Shown one piece after another: positions 36,052-43,945 of a stretch of 64,000 nucleotides of DNA. The stretch comes from an uncultured Eubacterium sp. (GTDB taxonomy: Bacteria > Bacillota > Clostridia > Lachnospirales > Lachnospiraceae): positions 1 through 64,000 of the forward strand of contig CATLIX010000005.1 in the NCBI GenBank assembly GCA_949959185.1, given 5' to 3'. Below the pieces are notes generated by a model that was given only the letters and a program-made list of their open reading frames with translations, made no database searches and was not told the DNA's origin. A program made the translations under genes and the position numbers. How positions within the stretch are numbered: the stretch's first letter is position 1; the number at the start of each line of letters is the position of its first letter.

Positions 36052-36435
36052 TTAAAGCTGCACGGTGGGGCAGCCCGAATTAGTAAACTGTATGATTCCT
36101 CCCCAGGCGCAGGTCAGCTTACACTGATCGTCCACCGCCGGCTTCCCGCCCACCAGCACCTGAGGAACTCCGGGAGCCCAGGGCCCCGCCGGAACCGGCG
36201 TACAGGGCATGGGCGTCAACACCCCCATGGCCGCGGCAGTAGCTGCGGCTACCGCGGGATTGGCCATGCTCTGGCACATCCCAAAGGGGGTAATATTTAC
36301 AAAGGGCACGTTATCTGCTATGGTTGCAAGGGGCATTGCCGACATGGTTTTTGCTGTGGGCAATACATTCAGTATGGATGGGGCCATGCCAAAGCTGCAG
36401 GACATGGACGCTCCTCCCGTCACACATAATCCCAT
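36052..36435 (-). CDS. DUF4280 PAAR-like spike tip protein
   Basis: A 127-residue DUF4280 protein, the PAAR-like family thought to cap the spike of contractile systems and to carry cargo. It begins MGLCVTGGASMSCSFG and contains the typical GMAPS ... LPTAKT ... ATIADN ... NITPFGMCQS run and a Gly/Pro/Cys-rich end (VLVGGKPAVDDQCKLTCAWGG). ATG 36435 with GGAGGAGTGAGG upstream is chosen; a 20-residue extension would overlap the preceding gene. It lies 5 nt after that gene. Confidence 0.88.
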   Translation of the reverse strand: MGLCVTGGASMSCSFGMAPSILNVLPTAKTMSAMPLATIADNVPFVNITPFGMCQSMANPAVAAATAAAMGVLTPMPCTPVPAGPWAPGVPQVLVGGKPAVDDQCKLTCAWGGIIQFTNSGCPTVQL

Positions 36436-36440
36436 AATCC

Positions 36441-37181
36441 TCACTCCTCCAAAATATGATTTTCCTTCCCGGAAATAATTTCTGCCTTTCCGCATATCTC
36501 CTGTTCCGCAAATTTGCAGGAATACTGCAGAACGCCTGTTTCCTGGGGAAGTTTTCCCAGCAAAAGATAAAATTCTCCCCTGTCGTCTGCAATGGCCCCC
36601 TGCGCCGGAAAAAGTATCGTATCTTTTTTCTGCCAGGAACCTGTCAGAGGCTGAAAAAGCTGAAAATATTCGTTATCTCCTTCCGAATATCTCATATGGA
36701 AATATTCCCCTGTCTGCTCCTGCCGCTTTCGGATATGCCAGAACGGACTTCGTATTCCTCTTTTCAGATAAAAGGAAATCTCTGCCTCTCCCTGTCTGTA
36801 ATCCTGAAGCAGCCGGCAGCCTCTCTGTTCTTCTTCCAGGTAACACCGTACCAGACTTCCCGGCCTGGCCCTGCCCCGGACTGCAGTATCCCCCTCCTTC
36901 ACCGGAAAAGCAGGAGAAGGATACAGCAGCACCTCTTCCACTTCTTTGCCGCCGTCAGCTTTCAGAATAAGTTTCCGGCGCTGGTAGACGGGGGACTCCA
37001 CTTCTATTTCAACTTCCGGGCTGTTCACATTCAGAAACAGAACATAGCCTCCTGCTTTCTTCTCCGTTGTTCCGCCGGACAGGGAATGAACCCGGATTTC
37101 CGCCGACACAGGCGTTCCGGTGAACATATCCCGAAACAGAACTGCTTTGGAAAGGCGGATGCTGGTTTCCTGTAATACCAT
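36441..37181 (-). CDS. eCIS-linked beta-sandwich protein, unknown
   Basis: A 246-residue protein. The first 75 residues (FTGTPVSAEIRVHSLSGG ... GGYVLFLNVNSPEVEIEV) look like a carboxypeptidase-regulatory or SpaA-like beta sandwich; the rest holds further beta-rich segments (RGRARPGSLVRCYL, GAIADDRGEFYLLLGKL) that may be two more such domains. No signal peptide. AAGGAG lies inside the end of the DUF4255 gene just upstream of ATG 37181, so the two are coupled. Between the cap and the tip genes it may be a structural part of the particle; function not known. Confidence 0.65.
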   Translation of the reverse strand: MVLQETSIRLSKAVLFRDMFTGTPVSAEIRVHSLSGGTTEKKAGGYVLFLNVNSPEVEIEVESPVYQRRKLILKADGGKEVEEVLLYPSPAFPVKEGDTAVRGRARPGSLVRCYLEEEQRGCRLLQDYRQGEAEISFYLKRGIRSPFWHIRKRQEQTGEYFHMRYSEGDNEYFQLFQPLTGSWQKKDTILFPAQGAIADDRGEFYLLLGKLPQETGVLQYSCKFAEQEICGKAEIISGKENHILEE

Positions 37182-37182
37182 C

Positions 37183-37761
37183 TTATGACTCCTTTCCGGA
37201 ATACCGGTAACTGATTTCCCGTACCCGTTTTACAGACTTCACTCTGGTGGACTGCAGTTCCACAGGCCCTGCGGTATAATACAGCGACGTTCGGTAAGCT
37301 GCATTGGGTACGGTCCAGAGGCGTACCTTTTCCTCTGTTTCCAGCTCCAGCATCTGTATACGGATATTGGCATTTCCAGGCACATCAGTGGGTGCAAACG
37401 TATCCGAATCCAGAGCTGCTTTATCCCGGAAGGCCTGAATAATTTTACCCATAATCTGATGTTCCTGCACCGCCCGGTATTTTAAATCGCTCTGCAGATA
37501 AAGGGTAATCATATAATACAGGGTCAGATATGTAGATGGATAACGCTGGGCATTCCTGTCGATATTGGCCATTTCATGGTCCTGAATGGAGGTATCCTCT
37601 CTCACGTCATAGAGCCACACCCCTACCGCGAAATCCCCGTGGTCTTCCGGAGAGCAGAGGCCAATCTGATCCGGACTGTTTAACAGTTCCGGAATCAGCG
37701 CTTCTTTCAGCAATGTTATTATCCCGTTTCCCGTATCCGCAATTTTGGTATAATCTGACAT
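37183..37761 (-). CDS. DUF4255 tail cap/terminator protein (Pvc16-like)
   Basis: A 192-residue DUF4255 (Pvc16_N) protein. Relatives close the end of the tube-sheath stack in Afp and PVC particles. Typical are the N-terminal TGNGIITLLKEALIPELL, the region VGVWLYDVREDTSIQ, PSTYLTLYYMITLY and ILGK-like HQIMGKIIQAF. The ribosome-binding site AGAGAG is weak. It follows the MORN gene by 39 nt. Confidence 0.87.
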   Translation of the reverse strand: MSDYTKIADTGNGIITLLKEALIPELLNSPDQIGLCSPEDHGDFAVGVWLYDVREDTSIQDHEMANIDRNAQRYPSTYLTLYYMITLYLQSDLKYRAVQEHQIMGKIIQAFRDKAALDSDTFAPTDVPGNANIRIQMLELETEEKVRLWTVPNAAYRTSLYYTAGPVELQSTRVKSVKRVREISYRYSGKES

Positions 37762-37800
37762 AATATCTCTCTTTTCTGTCTGAATTATGATTCCGAAATC

Positions 37801-40116
37801 TCATGTTCCTTCCGGAGTATCTGTATCTGAATCTTCCGGTTCCACCGGAGATTCCGCTGTCTCCACCTCCGGACTCTCCTCGTCTTCATCGTCATACTGG
37901 GTGCCTTCCGGATCCGGAACCGTCAGAATACCGTTTTTAAACTGACCGCCTTCCAGAACCTTTCCCGTAGAGACTTCGTACCGAACTCCGTGGCCGTAAT
38001 AAACCCCGTTGATAAAATCACCTTTGTAAAGAAGGTTTCCATTCTCATCCCACAATTTACCGGATCCATAATACCTTCCTTTCAGAAATCCGCCGTCGTA
38101 AATGAGATTTCCGGTGGTAGTATGATACAGTTTTCCGGTTCCGTTGTACTGTCCCCGGTAGAATTCCCCATCATACACCAGCATTTCCGTGGCGGCATCC
38201 GTCAGCTTTCCGGCCCCCTGATACAGTCCGTCCGCAAAGGAACCGTCATAGATGAGCAGTTCTTTTTCCGTATCATAGAGTTTGCCCCTACCGTCATACT
38301 GATCCCCTTTAAAGGTACCGTCATACACCAGTTTTCCTTCCTCGTTAAAGGCTTTTCCAAGCCCTTCCCGTTTTCCCTGAACCCAGGCGCCGTCATACGT
38401 CAGATTCCCGTTTTCATCATAAAATTTTCCGGTTCCGTCATATGCTCCGTTAATCAGTCCTCCGTCATATACGAGATTCCCGTTTTCATAGAGTTTTCCT
38501 TTCCCTTCATATTTACCTTTGACAAACTCCCCTTTGTACAGGGTATTTCCATCCACATCATAGGAAGTCCCGGCGCCTTCCTTTTCCCCGTTAATAAAGC
38601 TGCCTTCATATATAAGAGCTCCTTTATTGTGGACTTCTTCCGGTTCCGCTGCGTCATCTGCGGCAGATTCGCTTTCGGAAGTTTCGCTCTTGGAAGTTTC
38701 GCCTCCATCATCTGAAAGTGTTCCGCCATTTTCCGCGCCTGCGGTGCTTCCGTTTTCAGAGGTTTCGGCTCCGCCGCCTTCGTTCTCCGCTGCATTTCTT
38801 CCGTTTCCGGAGGTTCCGGCTCCGTTTTCTGTTGTGCCGGAACTGCTGTTTCCATTTCCGCTTCCGGAATTTTCCGCTCCGCTTCCGGAGCTGCTGTTCC
38901 CGCTTTCAGCCCCTCCTGCCTGATTCCCGGTTGCACTTCCATTTGCCGGTTTACTGCCTCTGGCTTCAGAACTCCCGCCTGTCTTACTGTCTGCTCCGCC
39001 TCCGGAGCTTTCTCCTGCTCCGTTTCCGGCTTCTTCTCCGGAGTTCTCCCCTTCTCCATTATTTCCGGTCCCGGCAGGTTCGCTGGCATAGAGTTTTCCT
39101 TCTCCTTCATAGACATCATTGACAAAATCACCCTCATAGGCAACATTGCCGTTCTCATCATATTCCGTACCGGAACCTTCTTTTTTCCCGTCTACGAAAT
39201 CTCCGTCATACACAAGGGCCCCGTCTTCATAGAGTTTTCCTTCCCCTTCGTATGCCCCGTCTCCGTTGACCGTTCCGTCATAAAGGACATTCCCTTCCTC
39301 ATCCTCCAGAACAACAGCCTGCAGTTCCGGCTCTCCGTCCTCGAAGTTTCCCTGGGCAACCACATTTCCCTCTTCATCGTAAAGGGTTCCTTTGCCTTCT
39401 TTTTCTCCCCTGGCAAAGGTTCCCACATATTCTTCCTGGCCATTGGGAAAATAAAGGGTTCCGTTCCCCTCGTAAAGACCGTTTTTGAAATCTCCTTTAT
39501 ATTTCAGCTTTCCTGCCTCATCGTAGAGAAATCCCTGGCCGTCATACTGATTCAGCAGAAAAGTGCCTTTATAACAGAGAACATCCGTATTTTCATAGTA
39601 CAGCTCTCCCTCACCGGAATAAGCCTCCATCTCAAAATTCCCCTCATACAGCAAGGCTCCCGTGTAGGTATAAAGCTGTCCTTTTCCATTGATGCGACCT
39701 TCCTCCATCTCTCCTTTGAAAATCAGCGTTCCGTCTTCCTGAGACACCAGCTCTACCTTACCGCTGTAACCCACCATTTCATGGGAATTTATCACCATAG
39801 TTTTTGTAAAAAACTGTGAGACCAGAATGGGATGCAACAATTTCACATACAAAACCGGAAGAACGGCTGACAGCAGCAGAATCACATATACCATCCTTTT
39901 CAGCACATAGTAATGGCCGAAAGAAAAATAGTCCCCGATTGTCCGCTCTTTTTTCTTTTTTTTCTGATTGATTCCTTTACGGACGTCACTCAGAACTTTT
40001 GAAGAAAAGGATTCCGGGCTGACCATCCGCTTCGCTTTGCGGAATGCCACCTGAAACGGCGCTGTTAAAATATGTGACAGCCTCCTGGCTGTACGTCCAA
40101 TCAGTCCGCCCTGCAT
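37801..40116 (-). CDS. Membrane-anchored MORN-repeat protein
   Basis: A 771-residue protein. A basic N-terminal tail of about 60 residues, one transmembrane helix (about 75-93, MVYVILLLSAVLPVLYVKL), MORN repeats (about 113-355; units such as YEGNFEMEAYSGEGELYY), a Gly/Ser/Asn/Glu/Ala-rich linker (about 356-500), a second MORN block (about 505-725) and an acidic end. By the positive-inside rule the MORN part would be outside. MORN blocks bind membranes or proteins in other systems. AGGAGG lies 8 nt before ATG 40116. Not part of standard eCIS; a membrane docking or ruler role is a guess. Confidence 0.8.
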   Translation of the reverse strand: MQGGLIGRTARRLSHILTAPFQVAFRKAKRMVSPESFSSKVLSDVRKGINQKKKKKERTIGDYFSFGHYYVLKRMVYVILLLSAVLPVLYVKLLHPILVSQFFTKTMVINSHEMVGYSGKVELVSQEDGTLIFKGEMEEGRINGKGQLYTYTGALLYEGNFEMEAYSGEGELYYENTDVLCYKGTFLLNQYDGQGFLYDEAGKLKYKGDFKNGLYEGNGTLYFPNGQEEYVGTFARGEKEGKGTLYDEEGNVVAQGNFEDGEPELQAVVLEDEEGNVLYDGTVNGDGAYEGEGKLYEDGALVYDGDFVDGKKEGSGTEYDENGNVAYEGDFVNDVYEGEGKLYASEPAGTGNNGEGENSGEEAGNGAGESSGGGADSKTGGSSEARGSKPANGSATGNQAGGAESGNSSSGSGAENSGSGNGNSSSGTTENGAGTSGNGRNAAENEGGGAETSENGSTAGAENGGTLSDDGGETSKSETSESESAADDAAEPEEVHNKGALIYEGSFINGEKEGAGTSYDVDGNTLYKGEFVKGKYEGKGKLYENGNLVYDGGLINGAYDGTGKFYDENGNLTYDGAWVQGKREGLGKAFNEEGKLVYDGTFKGDQYDGRGKLYDTEKELLIYDGSFADGLYQGAGKLTDAATEMLVYDGEFYRGQYNGTGKLYHTTTGNLIYDGGFLKGRYYGSGKLWDENGNLLYKGDFINGVYYGHGVRYEVSTGKVLEGGQFKNGILTVPDPEGTQYDDEDEESPEVETAESPVEPEDSDTDTPEGT

Positions 40117-40140
40117 ATTACATCCCTCCTGCCTGAACTG

Positions 40141-41025
40141 TTATTTCTTCACGTGCCCGGTTTCCTGAATTTCCAGGGTTCCGATTTTCTGAAAGGAAAT
40201 TCCTTTTTCTGACAACACCGGATTGGGCAGCGTCAGCAGCAGATACAAAGCCGCCGAGCCAATTAAAAGAGTCGCCAGCACCGCCCGGATTTTCGGAAAG
40301 ATTTTCTTAAGCCCCTCCCAGGCACGCCACCAGATTCTTCCTGGCTTTAACTCCTGCTGTTCGCTTTTTGTGAGCACCGACTCACAGATATTGTCATAGA
40401 CCACGTAACTGTCCCAGAGATAAACAAAATGTCCTTCTTCCATATCCCTGGCAAATTTCATCAGCTCTCTGGAACTTTTCTGTTCCAGCTCCCTGGAAAA
40501 CATCTCCTGCACCAGGCCGCTGACCCGGCTGATACAGTCTTTTTCCTGTACCTGCCAGTAGTAATCCACTTCCGTAAAAAAATAATTAAACCGGACGCTC
40601 AGATCCTCTCCCACCACAATATTGTCTTTCCGCAGCACTTCATACAGAAAACACTCCGGCATATTCAGGAGAAAAATCTGTGCAAAAATATTTTTCATCA
40701 GCTGCAGACGTTCCATCAGATTATAATTGCCCTGTTCCATGGCCTGCTGCAGCGTTCTTCCATCCGCATGGCTGAACACAATATAATATTTGCCGTCCGC
40801 ATTAAAGCTGGTCTGAAAATCCTTAAAGGTATAGTTGACATTATTTCTGGTAGTGACCGGCACCAGCTTTCTGGCCAGCTCCATATCACTGACGCAGGCA
40901 ACCGTATACCTGGTATCCTCTGCTCCGGAAACACCGCAGGCAACGTACAGATCAATGGCCCCGGAACCAGTGGTCTTGATTTTTGAAATCAGCTCATACT
41001 GTTCATCCTGAAACTTAAGTACCAT
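40141..41025 (-). CDS. Pseudokinase-like single-pass membrane protein
   Basis: A 294-residue protein. Residues about 1-225 show a kinase-like order: beta-rich N-lobe, a hinge-like YYIVFSHADGRTLQQAM, a helix, then LRKDNIVVGEDLSVRFNYF where kinases have HRDxKxxN ... DFG. The catalytic His-Arg-Asp and DFG aspartate are not conserved, so a pseudokinase is likely. One transmembrane helix (AVLATLLIGSAALYLLLTL, about 250-268) and a short tail follow. The layout is like EssB/YukC of type VII secretion, but I see no direct sequence match. ATG 41025 is used; a GTG at 41046 would overlap the preceding gene. Confidence 0.6.
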   Translation of the reverse strand: MVLKFQDEQYELISKIKTTGSGAIDLYVACGVSGAEDTRYTVACVSDMELARKLVPVTTRNNVNYTFKDFQTSFNADGKYYIVFSHADGRTLQQAMEQGNYNLMERLQLMKNIFAQIFLLNMPECFLYEVLRKDNIVVGEDLSVRFNYFFTEVDYYWQVQEKDCISRVSGLVQEMFSRELEQKSSRELMKFARDMEEGHFVYLWDSYVVYDNICESVLTKSEQQELKPGRIWWRAWEGLKKIFPKIRAVLATLLIGSAALYLLLTLPNPVLSEKGISFQKIGTLEIQETGHVKK

Positions 41026-41032
41026 ATCTGTC

Positions 41033-42760
41033 TCACTCTTTCTCACGTACCACTACAAAGGTTGACGCCTGCACCTGAGGATAAGCCATGCTGGAAACGG
41101 AAATCTGGAAAATACTTGCAGTCTCCGGCGCAGTATACTTTCCGTTTTTGTCAATGGTTCCGCCGTTGCGGTCTCTGACGCTCCACTGAAGCCGCTCGTC
41201 CGTAAATCCTTCCAGAACTGCGGTAAATGCAATGCTGTCCCCGGTAAATACATTGGGATTATCCGGCTGTATGTAGATACGTTTTTTCCTGGCTGATTCT
41301 GATTTGCGTATTTCATTGCGCAATGCGGTCCAGTGCACCCGCACCAGTTTTGCGCTGCTGTTTCGGATAATTTTCAGGCCGATTTCAAAGGTTCCCATAG
41401 AAGGCTCCAGCCTTGCCCCCAGAGAAGCCGCAAATCCATATTTATCCTGAAACAGGGAAGCATCCCCGAATACCATCTGAGACTCGCCGGCAAATCCGTT
41501 GTCCACTTCATAGCCAAGGTCGATGGTCACCGGACCGAAGCCCAGCCCGTGTACAATTTCATCGGAATACAGCACTTCCCCCGGCCTCATATGGCTCACA
41601 TCAAAGACCACGTCGCCATAGACAGTTTTCAGGGGCTTTTTCTCTTCCTGCTCTTTCCGGTTTTCTGTTTCCCGCAGTTCTGCTTCCTTCAGCCTTTTCA
41701 CATCCTCCGTCAGCCTTCCAATCATGGCTGCGGAAATCTCCGTATGCATGATTTTCTGCTCAAAGGGCAATGGATCAATCCGCTCAATCAGACAGACGTC
41801 TCCGGCCCTTACCACATAAATCTTTGCCAGATAAATGCCCTGCTGAAAGGTATTTCCCACGATATAATCCATGGCTGTTTTATAATATTCCTCCTGCATG
41901 GAATCATAAATATCCTGGTCGCTGATCCGGACACGATTCACACAGGGACCGGCCTCATCGTACTCCCGGCCTCCCATCTGCAGTTTAAAGCTGCCGCTGA
42001 CCAGTGCGGCCTCCGCCTGCACGTTGCTGACACAGGCTGCTTTCAGGGGAATTTCCATCTGGTATTTTCCTGTTTTCTCCCAGTCCTCCTCCCGGAAAGA
42101 AACATGAACCCGGTTTCCCTCTCCATTTGTGAGAAACGAAAGCTCCAGCTCGTACTCAAAGGACAGTTCCTGCTGCCCCGTATATTCCACCTCAATCCGC
42201 AGAACCGTGTCTTTTCCCAGTTCCGGAAATCTGGGCAGTATCTGAGAAATCTTTATATCCTGTCCCTGGTAAACAATCTGGCAGTCCTCATAGAGACGGG
42301 CAGGAGAAAAGGCTTCCCGCTCCGGCTCCTCCTGGGTCACAAACAGCCGGTACCCCTCTTTGTATTTGTTGTATTCACTGCTGTCCCGTCCCATGGTTCC
42401 GGTCACGTTATGCATAAGTTCTGCGGCTTCTTCCTGATATTCCAGACACAGGTAATAAAAATCTCCTTCCTGGTCTCCCCCATAACCTTCCAGCTCCGTA
42501 ATTCTGCGCACCGCCGGTTCATCCAACACGATTTCCCGGCCGGCAAAATCCAGTGCCAGTCCCCGTTCTACCGATATGCTTTCATCGTCTACTTCCACCA
42601 CGCCCAGTCCGCAGACCACACCGGAGCCAAAAAGGAAACGGTTGACCGTCCTGCGCTTATCGTTAAAATATTTCTGCTCTGTTTCAAAATCTTCCACGGA
42701 CAGCAGCTTCCCATAAAAATACCGATTCCTTTCAAATGGAAAGCTCTTCAAATTCTTCAT
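41033..42760 (-). CDS. RNRYFYGKLL-type eCIS structural protein
   Basis: A 575-residue protein whose N-terminus, RNRYFYGKLL, SVEDFETEQKYFNDKRR and FGSGVVCGLGVV, marks a family found in eCIS clusters. The middle is mixed, with a predicted coiled coil (TEDVKRLKEAELRETENRKE). The C-terminus (about 490-575) is an Ig-like Big_2 domain (IQPDNPNVFTGDSIAFTAVL ... GGTIDKNGKYTAPETASIF), a fold used in surface adhesion. ATG 42760 fits the family start; the longer frame to 42823 has no support. It overlaps the tail protein gene by 29 nt. It may be a baseplate or fibre component. Confidence 0.75.
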   Translation of the reverse strand: MKNLKSFPFERNRYFYGKLLSVEDFETEQKYFNDKRRTVNRFLFGSGVVCGLGVVEVDDESISVERGLALDFAGREIVLDEPAVRRITELEGYGGDQEGDFYYLCLEYQEEAAELMHNVTGTMGRDSSEYNKYKEGYRLFVTQEEPEREAFSPARLYEDCQIVYQGQDIKISQILPRFPELGKDTVLRIEVEYTGQQELSFEYELELSFLTNGEGNRVHVSFREEDWEKTGKYQMEIPLKAACVSNVQAEAALVSGSFKLQMGGREYDEAGPCVNRVRISDQDIYDSMQEEYYKTAMDYIVGNTFQQGIYLAKIYVVRAGDVCLIERIDPLPFEQKIMHTEISAAMIGRLTEDVKRLKEAELRETENRKEQEEKKPLKTVYGDVVFDVSHMRPGEVLYSDEIVHGLGFGPVTIDLGYEVDNGFAGESQMVFGDASLFQDKYGFAASLGARLEPSMGTFEIGLKIIRNSSAKLVRVHWTALRNEIRKSESARKKRIYIQPDNPNVFTGDSIAFTAVLEGFTDERLQWSVRDRNGGTIDKNGKYTAPETASIFQISVSSMAYPQVQASTFVVVREKE

Positions 42761-43910
42761 AGTTCTTTTCCTCCTTTGCCCCGGTCTCTGCCATGCCAAC
42801 CATTGACGGAATCGCAGCCCCACCGTTTAAATTTGCACGCTCCCAGGCAACCAGCGTACTGTTTATTCCTGCATACACATTCTGTCCCAGATAAATGCCC
42901 TGACCCAGGATAATCAGATGTATCCGGATATGGGCAGGTTTGATATCCTCAATCATTTTTTTCAGCGCATGTTGCTCCCGCAGGGAAGGCACCGCCTGTT
43001 CCCGTACAAGCACGCTCACCTCATAGGGGCCATGGGCATAAAACTGTTTCAGGCTCCGGTATGCGGTTTCATTCCCCCGGTACTGCTCGATATCGCAGTA
43101 TTCCAGAAAATACGGACGCTCTCCGGTAAAAATTCCAATGACATATTCCATATATTCTCTGGTGCCCCGAATCAGATTTTTCCTGACAATTCCACTCAGC
43201 AGAAGCCGCAGTTTTTCCTCCTGCCACAGATGTCCGTTGGTAACTCCCACCCATCTGGCCATCCAGTGCAGAAATTCCGGTTCTGCAGTCATCGGGTCAA
43301 GCTGCCTGGCGGAATCTGTAATTTTTTCATCCAAATCCTGATAAATGGTCTCAAACAGTCCCAGAAATCTTCCCAGAAAATCTTCCCTGCCTTTCGTCTG
43401 ATAAATCATGGGAAGGTAAGACAGAAAACTGCGGTTTCCGGCATAAATTTTCATATGCCGGATTTGAGGAAGAAACCCTGCCTGGCAGAATAACTGAATT
43501 TCCATCCAGAGATATCTGCCTCTGGCCCGATACAGTAAAATGTCCTGTGGATTCTGTACGATATGGGCCAGATAAGGCTCCATGGCCCGATGCTTTTTCT
43601 CCGGCGTGATTTCCTGGTTCCGAATCAGCTCTTCCCAGCGGTAAATCTCACCGTCCACCACAGTCTCGGCATCATCGCTGCAGTAAAAATAAAACCGGAT
43701 GGAATCATCCCCGTACCCAACGCTCTGTATCACCGCCCGATGCCACTGGTTTCCCCTTTCCCCGCTGTCTAACAGGCGTGAAATGAAAACACCGCTTTCC
43801 CGGACGCCTTCTTCCAGGGCAAGGCCCCCTTCGGTAATACGAATGCCCTTTCGGTAACCGGACTCGTAATCCCTCTTTTTATTAAATACAAAATATGCAA
43901 GCTGCTCCAC
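42732..43910 (-). CDS. Phage tail protein I-like baseplate protein
   Basis: A 392-residue protein with a tail protein domain of the P2 gpI/TIGR02242 type in the middle: YLPMIYQ, DFLGRFLGLFETIYQDLDEKI, EPEFLHWMARWVG, and RGTREYMEYVIGIFTG. These belong to the baseplate wedge next to gp47/J proteins. The C-terminal 70 residues carry a short strand-rich segment (IKPAHIRIHLIILGQGIYLG). AAGGGGCG precedes ATG 43910. Downstream of the second J-like gene as in phages. Confidence 0.88.
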   Translation of the reverse strand: MEQLAYFVFNKKRDYESGYRKGIRITEGGLALEEGVRESGVFISRLLDSGERGNQWHRAVIQSVGYGDDSIRFYFYCSDDAETVVDGEIYRWEELIRNQEITPEKKHRAMEPYLAHIVQNPQDILLYRARGRYLWMEIQLFCQAGFLPQIRHMKIYAGNRSFLSYLPMIYQTKGREDFLGRFLGLFETIYQDLDEKITDSARQLDPMTAEPEFLHWMARWVGVTNGHLWQEEKLRLLLSGIVRKNLIRGTREYMEYVIGIFTGERPYFLEYCDIEQYRGNETAYRSLKQFYAHGPYEVSVLVREQAVPSLREQHALKKMIEDIKPAHIRIHLIILGQGIYLGQNVYAGINSTLVAWERANLNGGAAIPSMVGMAETGAKEEKNYEEFEELSI

Positions 43911-43945
43911 AATATCGCCCCTTGTCTATGGTATCTTTCTATCTG

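Noticed and set aside
41333..42913. 526-codon plus-strand frame inside the eCIS cluster
   Set aside because: It mirrors the RNRYFYGKLL gene on the other strand, with no start signal and no domain; codon bias of the true gene explains it.
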